Of a DNA stretch of 64,000 nucleotides, positions 19,958 to 28,537 are shown in pieces. The notes under the pieces are model-generated. The model was given only the letters and a program-made list of their open reading frames with translations, was not told where the DNA came from and made no database searches. How positions within the stretch are numbered: the stretch's first letter is position 1; each line of letters starts with the position of its first letter. Origin of the DNA: Halarcobacter sp. (GTDB lineage: Bacteria; Campylobacterota; Campylobacteria; Campylobacterales; Arcobacteraceae); assembly GCF_963676935.1 (NCBI RefSeq), contig NZ_OY781470.1, positions 310,001-374,000 of the forward strand, read 5' to 3'. The position numbers were made by a program, and so were the translations under genes.

Positions 19958-20287
19958 ATGTGTATTTTTTGTAAAATTGTAAAAGGTGAAATTCCTAATC
20001 AAACTGTACTTGAAGATGAAAATTTTTTAGCATTTAATGATATTAATCCAGCTAGAAAAATTCATGTATTAGTTATTCCTAAAGAACATTATGATTCTTT
20101 TGATGTAATCCCTCCAAAAGTGATGAGTAATATGACTGAATTTATTCATAAAGTTGTTTCAAAACTTGGAATAAGAGAATCTGGATATAGACTGATTACA
20201 AATATTGGTAGTGATGGAGGACAAGAAGTACCTCATTTACATTTTCATATATTGGGTGGAGAGCCAGTAGGCAAATTAGTTAGATAG
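19958..20287 (+). CDS. hinT: HIT-family purine nucleoside phosphoramidase-like protein
   Basis: 109 residues. The histidine triad HLHFHILGG is at the C-terminal end, with CIFCKIVKGEIPN at the start typical of HinT. In the family these enzymes hydrolyse AMP-lysine and related nucleoside phosphoramidates as dimers. ATG with AAAGGA upstream. It is divergent from pheS, as in Campylobacter. A terminator follows directly. Confidence 0.93.
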   Translation: MCIFCKIVKGEIPNQTVLEDENFLAFNDINPARKIHVLVIPKEHYDSFDVIPPKVMSNMTEFIHKVVSKLGIRESGYRLITNIGSDGGQEVPHLHFHILGGEPVGKLVR

Positions 20288-20321
20288 GAGATTGTAGTTA
20301 AACTACAAATCTCTTATTTTT
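20288..20321 (+). terminator. hinT terminator
   Basis: Hairpin GAGATTGTAG / CTACAAATCTC with a TTAAA loop and one bulged A (20288–20313), followed by TTATTTTTTA on the plus strand. It begins one base after the hinT stop and lies between hinT and the convergent accA. Confidence 0.75.
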
Positions 20322-21258
20322 TATCTTCTTGAAAGTTTCCTAAATTCATTAGTTTTTCATATTTCATTTGAAGTCTTTGAGCAGGTGTTAATTGTTTTAA
20401 TTGCTCTAAAGTAGTTAAAAAATAATCTCCTAAAGCTTTAATTGCTTCTTCTTTTTTTCTATGACCACCAATTAGTGGCTCATTTATTACATCATCAATT
20501 AGTTCTAGTTCTTTTAAAGCTTCAGCTGTAATCTTTAAAGCATTAGCAGCAGTTTCAACTTTTGCTGGGTCATTCCATAAAATTGCACTACAACCCTCTG
20601 GTGAAATAACTGCATAAACAGAGTATCTCATCATTGCTAATTTATCAGCAACAGATATTGCTAATGCTCCACCTGAACCACCCTCTCCAATAACAACAGA
20701 GATTGTTGGTGTAGTTAAATCAGAAAATTCATAAAGGTTTCTAGCAATTGCTTCAGATTGGTTTCTCTCTTCCGCTCCTAAACCTGGATATGCACCGGGA
20801 GTGTCAACTAACATTAAAATTGGAATATTGAACTTTTCAGCCATTTTTGCTGCTCTTAAAGCTTTTCTATAACCTTCAGGATTAGGCATACCAAAGTTTC
20901 TTTTTAATTTATTCTTTGTACCTCTACCTTTTTGTTCACCAATAACCATTACCTTTTCTTTACCAATATAACCTAGATAACAAACTATTGCACTATCATC
21001 ATTGAAATGTCTATCACCATGAATCTCATAATAATCTGTCATTAGACCTCTAATGTAGTCTAAAGCATATGGTCTATCTGGATGACGTGCAAGTTGAAGC
21101 TTTTGATAATCGTTTAAATTTTTAAATGTTTTTTCAACTTCTTTTTCTAGTTTTTTTTCTAATATTTCAGCTGCATGGTCATCTGATTTTGTCCTTGCAA
21201 TTGTAATATCCTCTTCTAGTTTTTTGATTTTATCTTCAAAGTCTAAATATGTTGCCAA
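20314..21258 (-). CDS. accA: acetyl-CoA carboxylase carboxyltransferase subunit alpha
   Basis: 314 residues. Forms the carboxyltransferase of acetyl-CoA carboxylase with AccD, making malonyl-CoA. Motifs: N-terminal coiled helix, [40 protein letters not shown] and [11 protein letters not shown] for the acyl-CoA site. It lies 23 bp downstream of fabF in a fatty-acid run (fabG, acpP, fabF, accA). AccD is not in this window. Confidence 0.97.
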   Translation of the reverse strand: MATYLDFEDKIKKLEEDITIARTKSDDHAAEILEKKLEKEVEKTFKNLNDYQKLQLARHPDRPYALDYIRGLMTDYYEIHGDRHFNDDSAIVCYLGYIGKEKVMVIGEQKGRGTKNKLKRNFGMPNPEGYRKALRAAKMAEKFNIPILMLVDTPGAYPGLGAEERNQSEAIARNLYEFSDLTTPTISVVIGEGGSGGALAISVADKLAMMRYSVYAVISPEGCSAILWNDPAKVETAANALKITAEALKELELIDDVINEPLIGGHRKKEEAIKALGDYFLTTLEQLKQLTPAQRLQMKYEKLMNLGNFQEDKK

Positions 21259-21281
21259 ATTAATATCCCTTTTAGGCTCTA

Positions 21282-22541
21282 TTATTTACTATATTTTTTA
21301 AAAATTATTGAGCCATTTGTTCCACCAAAACCAAAATTGTTACTCATAACAATGTCTAATTCAGCTTCTATTGCTGTATCAGGTACATAATTTAAAATAC
21401 ACTCTTCATCTTGGTTTTTAATGTTTATTGTTGGAGGAATAATTCCTTCATTTAATGCTTTTATTGCAAATATCGCTTCAATTGCACCAGCTGCACCTAA
21501 GCAGTGTCCAATTTGACCTTTAGTTGAAGTAACAGGAGGACAGTTTTCAATTCCATTAAATAGTTCAACTATTGCTTTTGATTCATTTACATCTCCAACT
21601 GGAGTAGAAGTACCATGAGTATTTATATAATCAACTTTAATATCTCCACCCATTACATTTTTTGCCATATTTAAAGCAGCTTTCATAGCTCTTAATGGAC
21701 CATTCATAACTGGAGCTGTAATATGGTTTGCATCTGCACTCTCACCAATACCAATAATCTCACAATAAATTTTTGCACCTCTTGCTAATGCAGAATCTAA
21801 ATCTTCAACAACTAATGCTCCAGCACCTTCTCCCATTACAAAACCATCTCTGTCTTTATCAAATGGTCTAGAAGCAGTTTTTGGGTCATCATTTCTAGTA
21901 GATAATGCTTTCATTGCAGCAAAACCACCAACTCCAGCACCACAAATAGCACTTTCTGCACCTACAACTAATATTCTATCTGCACCATTAGTCATAATAG
22001 TTTTTACAGCATCAGCTAATGCATGAGTTGATGCTGCACAAGCAGTAACATGAGATAAAGATGGTCCTTTTAAACCATGTTCAATTGAAATAAATCCACC
22101 AAGCATATTTACTAACGAAGATGGAATAAAAAATGGTGAAATTCTTTTTGGTCCTCTTGTTTCACAAACTACTGAGTTTTTTTCAATTGTTGATAGTCCA
22201 CCAATACCTGACGCTGAAATGATACCGAATCTATCTGCTATAGAGTCTTCAACTTTTTTATTTTCACCTGTTACATATCCAGAGTCAATCATTGCTTCTA
22301 ATGCTGCTTTAATTCCTAATTGAATAAATCTATCAGCTTTTTTTACCTCTTTTTTATCCATAACTGTAGTAGGATCGAAATCTTTAACTTCAGCTGCTAT
22401 TTGTACAGAATAATTGCTTGCATCAAAAAGTGAAATTTTATCAACACCACATTCACCTGCAACAACAGCTTTAAAAGAATCTTCTACACAATGTCCTACA
22501 GAATTAATCGTACCAAGACCAGTTATTACAACTCTTTTCAT
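21282..22541 (-). CDS. fabF: beta-ketoacyl-ACP synthase II
   Basis: 419 residues from ATG 22541. Condenses malonyl-ACP with acyl-ACP. Cys-His-His triad: the Cys in [10 protein letters not shown], His in [11 protein letters not shown] and His in [11 protein letters not shown]. The frame is open 12 codons further upstream, but the family begins MKRVVITG and TTTTGGAG lies 8 bp before this ATG, so the shorter form is chosen. A strong terminator separates it from acpP upstream. Confidence 0.96.
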   Translation of the reverse strand: MKRVVITGLGTINSVGHCVEDSFKAVVAGECGVDKISLFDASNYSVQIAAEVKDFDPTTVMDKKEVKKADRFIQLGIKAALEAMIDSGYVTGENKKVEDSIADRFGIISASGIGGLSTIEKNSVVCETRGPKRISPFFIPSSLVNMLGGFISIEHGLKGPSLSHVTACAASTHALADAVKTIMTNGADRILVVGAESAICGAGVGGFAAMKALSTRNDDPKTASRPFDKDRDGFVMGEGAGALVVEDLDSALARGAKIYCEIIGIGESADANHITAPVMNGPLRAMKAALNMAKNVMGGDIKVDYINTHGTSTPVGDVNESKAIVELFNGIENCPPVTSTKGQIGHCLGAAGAIEAIFAIKALNEGIIPPTINIKNQDEECILNYVPDTAIEAELDIVMSNNFGFGGTNGSIIFKKYSK

Positions 22542-22616
22542 CACATATGCTCCAAAATAAATATTTATATAATTCAATTTTTAAAAAAAAATTCAATAAT
22601 ATAAATAAAAAAAAGA

Positions 22617-22647
22617 TAGAAAAAAAGCCAGTAAAAAATACTGGCTT
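22617..22647 (-). terminator. terminator between acpP and fabF
   Basis: Perfect 9-bp stem AAGCCAGTA (22625–22633) and TACTGGCTT (22639–22647), 5-nt loop; on the minus strand the stem is followed by a run of T (complement of the A run ending at 22626). It lies 24 bp after the acpP stop, inside a same-strand fatty-acid gene run. Confidence 0.88.
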
Positions 22648-22670
22648 ATTGTTTTTAATAAAGCGTTAAA

Positions 22671-22901
22671 TTACGCGTTATCTTCGATGTATTTAATAGC
22701 ATCAGCTACAGTTAAAATACCTTCTGCGTCTTCATCAGGGATCTCAATATCGAACTTTTCTTCTAAAGCCATAACTAATTCAACAACGTCTAAAGAGTCA
22801 GCACCTAAGTCCTCGATGAATTTTGATTCCTCTTTAACTTCAGCTGGATCACAATCAAGTTGCTCAACTACTACTTCTTTTACATCATCTAATAATGCCA
22901 T
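22671..22901 (-). CDS. acpP: acyl carrier protein
   Basis: 76 residues from ATG 22901. Carries growing acyl chains on a phosphopantetheine at Ser36 in the [10 protein letters not shown] motif; the protein is highly acidic as expected. Ten codons upstream are open but lack similarity; AAAGGA 8 bp before ATG 22901 decides the start. Flanked by fabG upstream and fabF downstream, with its own terminator. Confidence 0.97.
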   Translation of the reverse strand: MALLDDVKEVVVEQLDCDPAEVKEESKFIEDLGADSLDVVELVMALEEKFDIEIPDEDAEGILTVADAIKYIEDNA

Positions 22902-22963
22902 ATTTTTTTCCTTTAATAAAATTATCGCCAAATTATATCACAAAAAGATTTAATTAATCTTTT

Positions 22964-23707
22964 TTAAACGTATAATCCACCATTTACTTTTAAGATTTCA
23001 CCAGTAATATATGATGAATGATCACTCAATAAAAAAGCTACAGCATCGGCTATCTCTTTTGGTTGACCAAATCTACTTAAAGGAATATTTTTTTCATATT
23101 CTGCTTTAACTTCATCTTTTAATTCATCAGTCATATCTGTTTGAATAAAACCAGGAGTTACTGCATTATATCTAATACCTCTTGCAGCTGCCTCTTTTGC
23201 AAATGATTTAGTCATTGCATTTAAACCACCTTTACTAGCTGAATAGTTTGTTTGACCAGGGTTTCCCATCTCTCCAACAATTGAAGAGATATTTACTATA
23301 GAACCAAATCTTTTTTTACCCATATTTTTTAGAGCAGCTTTACAACCTATAAATGCTGATGTTAAGTTTGCAGAAATTACATCATTGAAATCCTCTACAG
23401 ACATTCTTAAAGCTAATTTATCTCTTGTGATACCTGCATTATTTACTAAGTATGAGATTTCACCATCTGCATCAATGATTGTTTTTATTGCATTATTAAA
23501 TTCATCTTCCTTAGTCACATCGGCTTTTATAATTGCAGCTTTCCCACCTTTAGCTTCAATCTCAGCTTTAATAGCTTCAGCAGCCTCTGCACCACTTCTA
23601 TAATTAATCCAAACTTTTAGTCCAAAATCAGCAAGAGTTTTTGCAATCTCTGCACCAATTCCTCTACTTGCACCTGTTACTAATACATTAGATCCAGTAA
23701 ATTTCAT
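22964..23707 (-). CDS. fabG: 3-oxoacyl-ACP reductase
   Basis: 247 residues, SDR fold. NADPH-dependent reduction step of fatty-acid elongation. Motifs: TGASRGIG at the N-terminus, NNAGIT, catalytic Ser in VNISSIVG and YSASKGG with the Tyr-Lys pair; it ends with the FabG-like ITGEILKVNGGLYV. First gene of the fabG-acpP-fabF-accA series. Confidence 0.96.
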   Translation of the reverse strand: MKFTGSNVLVTGASRGIGAEIAKTLADFGLKVWINYRSGAEAAEAIKAEIEAKGGKAAIIKADVTKEDEFNNAIKTIIDADGEISYLVNNAGITRDKLALRMSVEDFNDVISANLTSAFIGCKAALKNMGKKRFGSIVNISSIVGEMGNPGQTNYSASKGGLNAMTKSFAKEAAARGIRYNAVTPGFIQTDMTDELKDEVKAEYEKNIPLSRFGQPKEIADAVAFLLSDHSSYITGEILKVNGGLYV

Positions 23708-23744
23708 TTAAATCCTTTTGATAATTATAATCTTTTAAAGAGAC

Positions 23745-23750
23745 ATTATA
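23745..23750 (-). promoter_or_regulatory. fabG promoter -10 element
   Basis: Minus-strand TATAAT in AGCTATAATGTC, 38 bp upstream of the fabG ATG, followed by AAAGGATTTAA before the start. It sits between the queE stop and fabG. Confidence 0.55.
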
Positions 23751-23761
23751 GCTACAATTAG

Positions 23762-24511
23762 CTAAACACCTCTTTTATTGTCCCAAACCCTTATATGAAG
23801 CCTGTCACAGTATTTAAAACCTTTTTGAATAGCCATATTGATTACTGACTCACTATTTTCATTTATTTGTGCAGCAGTGTCTCCCCTAGGCATAAGATAA
23901 ACTTCCGATTTAGGGATTTGATTTAATATAGAGTCAATCTCTTTTGTATCTTCTTTTATAAATTTTTTGTCAATAACAAATTTTAAATACGAATCCCTTG
24001 TATTTTCTAATATTTTTGTTAATGTATTGTTATTTATTCTTTTTTTTAGTGGTTCCAAAGAGTTAGATAGTTTCACACTCATAGAAAAAAGAATCTTTTT
24101 TTGATACTCTTTTGTGAACTCAATATCCAAAGAAGCATTAGTTTCAATTGTAATTTTATAATTGTTTTCAATGTAATATTTTAATAGGTTTTGAAATTCT
24201 ATGTTATTCCAATAAAGAAGAGGTTCTCCACCTGTAATAACAATATCAACATTGTAATTAGGCTTTAGTTCTTCTACTTTTTTTATAATATCTTGTGTTG
24301 ACATTTTGTGCCATTGTTCTTTAAAAGCAGTATCAACTGCATAATATGAATCACAAGAACATTTTTTTATACCACTTGGAGTTTCATATTCAACATTAAA
24401 CCCAACACATTTCATATTACATTTACCAAAACGTATAAATATTGAAGGTGTCCCTACTAGTTTTCCTTCACCTTGAATAGTAGGTCCAAATATTTCATTT
24501 ATCTCAAGCAT
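23762..24511 (-). CDS. queE: 7-carboxy-7-deazaguanine synthase (radical SAM)
   Basis: 249 residues from ATG 24511. Converts 6-carboxytetrahydropterin to 7-carboxy-7-deazaguanine on the preQ0/queuosine route. Motifs: NEIFGPTIQGEGKLVGTPS, the SAM/substrate motif TGGEPLLYW and the C-terminal PRGDTAAQ. Cluster cysteines follow an unusual spacing: C31-x3-C35, then C51-x-C53 before D54, with a 15-residue insert where the usual CX3CX2C loop would be. The start at 24511 matches the family N-terminus; the open frame continues 11 codons further. It overlaps queD by 8 bp. Confidence 0.93.
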   Translation of the reverse strand: MLEINEIFGPTIQGEGKLVGTPSIFIRFGKCNMKCVGFNVEYETPSGIKKCSCDSYYAVDTAFKEQWHKMSTQDIIKKVEELKPNYNVDIVITGGEPLLYWNNIEFQNLLKYYIENNYKITIETNASLDIEFTKEYQKKILFSMSVKLSNSLEPLKKRINNNTLTKILENTRDSYLKFVIDKKFIKEDTKEIDSILNQIPKSEVYLMPRGDTAAQINENSESVINMAIQKGFKYCDRLHIRVWDNKRGV

Positions 24512-25037
24512 ATACGTGGCTTTTGCTTTTTGGTGTTTCAGCAAACTCTACACTAGCAACTTTTATACCAATTTTTTCCATTTTATTTGAGGCTATTTGT
24601 AAAAACCATGCTGAAAGATTTTCACTTGTTGGTACAAAATCAACTAATACATAACCCTCATACATCTCTTTTATATGTATTGGCTCATCTTTAATTTTTG
24701 TTAAATCAACCAACTTATAACCCTCTTCAAACTCTAATAACTCATCTTTTTTATAGTGTGGAAGTAAAGTTTCAAATAGTGGATCATTGATATCAATAAT
24801 AAATTTATGGTCTAAAACGTCATCTAAAAATTGTTTAAACCAATTTAGATGTTTGAAATCTGTTACCATACCATTTTTTAATTCACTAGCTTCAAGGAAT
24901 ATTTTAATTTTACCTTGATGTCCGTGTAGATGTCGACACTTTAAACATGGGTCAAGGGAATAGTCTGGATTTAACTCTTGCGACCAAACTCTATGACCAT
25001 AACAAAAGTCAAATGATTTAGATATTTTCCAAGTCAA
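24504..25037 (-). CDS. queD: 6-carboxy-5,6,7,8-tetrahydropterin synthase
   Basis: 177 residues. Makes 6-carboxytetrahydropterin from dihydroneopterin triphosphate. Zinc-histidine motifs: FCYGHRVW and RHLHGHQGKI; the EFAETPKS segment is near the C-terminus. A CLKC pair sits just before the His motif (DPCLKCRHLHGH). It is longer than E. coli QueD (about 120) due to a central insert around residues 70–125. Start TTG at 25037 with AAGG 7 bp upstream, 2 bp after the queC stop. Confidence 0.92.
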   Translation of the reverse strand: MTWKISKSFDFCYGHRVWSQELNPDYSLDPCLKCRHLHGHQGKIKIFLEASELKNGMVTDFKHLNWFKQFLDDVLDHKFIIDINDPLFETLLPHYKKDELLEFEEGYKLVDLTKIKDEPIHIKEMYEGYVLVDFVPTSENLSAWFLQIASNKMEKIGIKVASVEFAETPKSKSHVYA

Positions 25038-25039
25038 AA

Positions 25040-25711
25040 TTATGCCTTATATGGTATAGGATCAGTTGTATTTGCTTCTTTAAAGCCATTAAGTCTTAAT
25101 CTACAAGAATCACAAACTCCACAAGCTTCTTCCTCTTCTTTATAGCATGACCAAGTGTGTTCTAAAGGAACATTTAACTTTATAGCTTCTTTTACAATAT
25201 CACTTTTCATCAGTTTTACTAAAGGTGTTTTTATCTCTAGTTTTGTTGATTCTTTTGTACCTTCATTTATTGCATTTGTCATTTTTGATATAAATGAATC
25301 TGTACAATCTGGATACCCTGAACTATCCTCTTCAACAACACCTATAAAAAGAGCTTGGGCTTCCTCTTTTTCTGCAATTGCACTAGCAATTGATAAGAAA
25401 ATACCATTTCTAAAAGGCACATATGTTATAGGAACACCTGGCTTTACACCTTCTGTTGGTACATCTATAGTTTTGTCAGTTAATGCACTAGCTCCAATTT
25501 GAGAAAAAAATGGAATATCAATCTCATATTTTTCTTTTATTTCTAAATCTTCACAGATATTTCTAAAAGCTTGAAGCTCTCTTTTTTCTGTTCTTTGTCC
25601 GTAGTTAAAATGAACTGCAATAATATCATAACCTTCATTTTTGGCTATATATGATGCTAAAGTTGAGTCCATTCCACCACTTAATATACAAACTGCTTTT
25701 TTATTGTTCAT
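25040..25711 (-). CDS. queC: 7-cyano-7-deazaguanine (preQ0) synthase
   Basis: 223 residues. ATP-dependent conversion of 7-carboxy-7-deazaguanine to preQ0. PP-loop SGGMDSTLA at residues ~11–19, the C-terminal zinc site WSCYKEEEEACGVCDSCRLR with four cysteines, and YVPFRNGIFLS. Its start overlaps the moeA end by 11 bp, so moeA-queC-queD-queE read as one transcript. Confidence 0.97.
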   Translation of the reverse strand: MNNKKAVCILSGGMDSTLASYIAKNEGYDIIAVHFNYGQRTEKRELQAFRNICEDLEIKEKYEIDIPFFSQIGASALTDKTIDVPTEGVKPGVPITYVPFRNGIFLSIASAIAEKEEAQALFIGVVEEDSSGYPDCTDSFISKMTNAINEGTKESTKLEIKTPLVKLMKSDIVKEAIKLNVPLEHTWSCYKEEEEACGVCDSCRLRLNGFKEANTTDPIPYKA

Positions 25712-26927
25712 TTGTTAAAAAATCCTTATTATATTTTTCAAAAAACTTCCATGAAATTGGAAGAACTTTTACTGGTGAATCTTTTTTTAATAAAGAAACG
25801 TTTTCATCTAATACAATAATTGAATTACATTTTGAAAGGGTAGAAACCATACCTGGACTTCTTTTTTGTTCACTTATAAAATATTCACCATCAAAAAAGC
25901 CTGGAATTATAGTGATTCTTCCTTTTTTATTTCTTAATTCTTCACCTATTTTTGCAAAAATAAAATTATGATAAGTTCTATTTGAACCTAATAGCTTTTG
26001 AATAATTAGTTTTCCAAAAAGTTCAAAAATAAGTGCACTAGCCAAAGGATTACCTGGTAGGTTTAATATATAAGTATTTTTGATTTTTCCTAAAACTGTA
26101 GGTTTTCCTGGTTTAATTTTTATTCCATCAAAAATATTTTCACAGTTTAATTCTTTAAAAGCATCTTTTGTAAAATCTGCATCTCCAACTGATACACCAC
26201 CTGAGGTTATAATCAAATCAGCATCAGTAGAGTTTTCAATTAATTCTTTTATTGAATCAATTGAGTCATGAGCTTGTCCAATAAAGTCAACTTGACAGCC
26301 TAATTCTAAACATCTACTTATTAAAGTTGGAGTATTTGAGTTGAATATTTGATAATCTTCAACTTTTTCATAATGGAGTTTTAACTCTTCACCACTAGCA
26401 AAAACTATAATTTTTGGTTTTTTAAAAACTTTTATATGGCTTATACCTTGGCTAGCTAATAGAGTGATTTTTGAAAAATCAATTTCATCATATTTATGGA
26501 TTAAAATTTCATCTTGATTTATATCTTCACCTATAAATCTGATATGTTGATTCTTTTTAATGTTAGTTGGGATTTTAACTTGGGTTTCATTAATTATTTT
26601 GCAATCTTCTTTGGGAATTACAGCTGTACAATTTTTTGGTGTAGGTGCACCTGTCATTATTTTTACAGTGGTACCTTTTTCTAAAAGTGATTTATTATCA
26701 TCACCTGCAAAGATTGTATCTTTTATCTCTAGTATTTCTCCCCCATCTTCATATAAAACAGCATATCCATCCATTGCTGAATTATTAAACTTTGGTAAAC
26801 ATACTTTGGCTTTAATAGTTTGAGCTAATATTCTTCCAATAGAGTTTTCAATAGGTAGTATTTCAAAATTTGTTTTTATTTCTAAATTATTTATTATATT
26901 TATTACTTCGTCCATATTTATGGCCAT
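25701..26927 (-). CDS. moeA: molybdopterin molybdenumtransferase
   Basis: 408 residues. Inserts molybdate into adenylated molybdopterin. Motifs: NSAMDGYAV near residue 50, GDDNKSL-type loop, KIMTGAPTP, TSGGVSVGDADFTKDA and LPGNPLAS. ATG 26927 has AAAGGA 5–6 bp upstream. Placing moeA first in a queuosine operon is probably transcriptional convenience rather than a shared pathway. A divergent promoter region of about 70 bp separates it from the 26998 gene. Confidence 0.95.
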   Translation of the reverse strand: MAINMDEVINIINNLEIKTNFEILPIENSIGRILAQTIKAKVCLPKFNNSAMDGYAVLYEDGGEILEIKDTIFAGDDNKSLLEKGTTVKIMTGAPTPKNCTAVIPKEDCKIINETQVKIPTNIKKNQHIRFIGEDINQDEILIHKYDEIDFSKITLLASQGISHIKVFKKPKIIVFASGEELKLHYEKVEDYQIFNSNTPTLISRCLELGCQVDFIGQAHDSIDSIKELIENSTDADLIITSGGVSVGDADFTKDAFKELNCENIFDGIKIKPGKPTVLGKIKNTYILNLPGNPLASALIFELFGKLIIQKLLGSNRTYHNFIFAKIGEELRNKKGRITIIPGFFDGEYFISEQKRSPGMVSTLSKCNSIIVLDENVSLLKKDSPVKVLPISWKFFEKYNKDFLTNEQ

Positions 26928-26963
26928 AATAATCCTTTTACTAACACCTTATGACATTTGAGG

Positions 26964-26969
26964 TATAAT
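26964..26969 (+). promoter_or_regulatory. -10 element for the 26998 gene
   Basis: TATAAT in GAGGTATAATACC, 28 bp before the ATG of the membrane protein gene. Confidence 0.55.
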
Positions 26970-26997
26970 ACCAAAATTTTTTAAAAGTGAGATTAAC

Positions 26998-27402
26998 ATG
27001 GAATTGATGGGCAGTGCTGTAGTAACACACGTTTATGCTATATATGTTTTTTTATTAATTATGTTTTTTAATTTATATTCTGTTTTAAGTATAAATAAAC
27101 ATATTAAATTAGCAAAAAGATTAAAGTTTATGACTCCTATTTATCATCTTTCAAATGCTATTGTTATGTATACAGGAGCTATTATTGCAGCTTATGCAAA
27201 TACTTTTTCAGTAACAATAGCTCTTATGATACCTACTTCAATATTTTTGATGGTAATTGAGATTAAAAGATATAAAAAGATGAGAGTTATTAAATCTACT
27301 GATACAAAGCTTCAAGAAGAATTTAGAACTTATGCTAAAAAGATTTATACTATTGAGATTGCAGTTTTAATTTTAGTATATATAATAAGTAAGGTATTTT
27401 AA
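26998..27402 (+). CDS. conserved small integral membrane protein, unknown function
   Basis: 134 residues. Four hydrophobic segments are visible at about 10–33, 45–65, 68–85 and 113–131, with a basic loop after the third (EIKRYKKMRVIK). I do not recognise a functional family; it resembles uncharacterised membrane proteins of Campylobacterota. The stop shares one base with the rsmE start, so the two are co-translated. Role unknown. Confidence 0.8.
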   Translation: MELMGSAVVTHVYAIYVFLLIMFFNLYSVLSINKHIKLAKRLKFMTPIYHLSNAIVMYTGAIIAAYANTFSVTIALMIPTSIFLMVIEIKRYKKMRVIKSTDTKLQEEFRTYAKKIYTIEIAVLILVYIISKVF

Positions 27403-28073
27403 TGCAGTTTTCTTTTCATGAAAAAGCAGGGGAACAAAATATTGAAATAATAGATGATTTATATAAATATTTAATAAAAGCTAGAAGACATAAAGTAGAT
27501 GAAACTATACCTTTTAGAAATCTATTAGACAATATTATCTATTTTTACAAAATTATTTCTATTGATAGAAAAAAGGCTTTTTTAACTTTAGAATCTAGTG
27601 AAGAAAAAATCGTCGAGAATAGTAATAAACTTCATCTTGCTTGGTGTGTTGTTGACCCTAAAACTATTGAAAAATCTATAGCTTCTTTAAACGAATTAGG
27701 TCTTGATAAAATCACTTTTATATATTGTGAATATTCTCAAAAGAATTTTAAAATCAATTTTGATAAATTAAACAAAATATTAATAAATTCATCTTCTCAA
27801 TGTGGAAGAAGTTCAATTATAAAATTAGAGGAAAAATCTTCATTAGATGAATTTTTAAATGAGAATCCAGAATCTTATATTTTAGATTTTTCAAAAAAAT
27901 CAATTGATGAAGTGAGTGGAAATATAGAGACAATAATACTTGGTTGTGAAGGTGGTTTTTCAAATTTTGAAAGAGATAAGTTTAATAGAGAAAAAGTAAT
28001 TGGTTTTAAATCTAATTTGATTTTAAAAAGTGAAACAGCTGCAATCTCAGCAGTTTCAAAAATATTGATATAA
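27402..28073 (+). CDS. rsmE: 16S rRNA m3U1498 methyltransferase
   Basis: 223 residues, slightly short for RsmE (about 240). SPOUT-family methylase acting on U1498 of 16S rRNA. The knot motifs are present: SQCGRSSIIKLEE in the middle, ILGCEGGFSNFERDKF and the C-terminal LKSETAAISAVSKIL. The N-terminal PUA-like domain is poorly conserved. ATG overlaps the upstream stop (TAATG). Confidence 0.92.
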   Translation: MQFSFHEKAGEQNIEIIDDLYKYLIKARRHKVDETIPFRNLLDNIIYFYKIISIDRKKAFLTLESSEEKIVENSNKLHLAWCVVDPKTIEKSIASLNELGLDKITFIYCEYSQKNFKINFDKLNKILINSSSQCGRSSIIKLEEKSSLDEFLNENPESYILDFSKKSIDEVSGNIETIILGCEGGFSNFERDKFNREKVIGFKSNLILKSETAAISAVSKILI

Positions 28074-28102
28074 AAGTAGAGTTAATCTCTACTTTTAATT
28101 TA
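28072..28102. terminator. bidirectional terminator, rsmE / small cytochrome
   Basis: Perfect 10-bp inverted repeat AAAAGTAGAG (28072–28081) and CTCTACTTTT (28087–28096), loop TTAAT, with AATTTAG after it on the plus strand and the T run inside the stem on both strands. It lies between convergent genes. Confidence 0.8.
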
Positions 28103-28103
28103 G

Positions 28104-28502
28104 TTACCAACTTCTAACAATAGAGTGGCATCTAGCACATGCATTTAATACATCTGAGTATGCATTTGCAGCATTAATATATGCTTTTTCTTCTAAGTTA
28201 AGTTCTAAAACACTTACATCAAGTTCAATTCTTTTTGCAGCATTTTCAGCAACATTAACCATATGTTTTTTATTTTCTGGTAAATATACAGTGATAATGT
28301 TTTTGTTAGAGAATAGTTTATTACCTTCTTTTACTAACTTAGCACCACTTTTAATTAATTCAACATTGTTATTTAAAAATCCTTTTTGGATTTGAGTCAT
28401 TCCCTCTTCCATAATTGACATAGATTTTTGCATAACATCATCTTGAGCAGATGCAACTGAAATCGTTAAAGCTGCAGCAGTTAAAATATTTATAAATTTC
28501 AT
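28104..28502 (-). CDS. small periplasmic monohaem cytochrome c (class II-like)
   Basis: 132 residues from ATG 28502. Signal peptide at 1–18 (MKFINILTAAALTISVASA). The rest is mostly helical with one CARCH haem site (C122, C125, H126) seven residues from the end, the arrangement of cytochrome c'/c-556 proteins, where haem lies in the last helix. Start set by GGGGAAAAA directly upstream; the frame is open 18 codons more. It lies 35 bp after petC, so it may be co-transcribed with the bc1 complex. Redox partner unknown. Confidence 0.85.
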   Translation of the reverse strand: MKFINILTAAALTISVASAQDDVMQKSMSIMEEGMTQIQKGFLNNNVELIKSGAKLVKEGNKLFSNKNIITVYLPENKKHMVNVAENAAKRIELDVSVLELNLEEKAYINAANAYSDVLNACARCHSIVRSW

Positions 28503-28537
28503 TTTTTCCCCTAGATATTTTTTAAGAGAAGAAGTTC

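Noticed and set aside
22542-22577. N-terminal extension of FabF by 12 residues
   Set aside because: No ribosome site for the upstream ATG, and the family starts at MKRVVITG.
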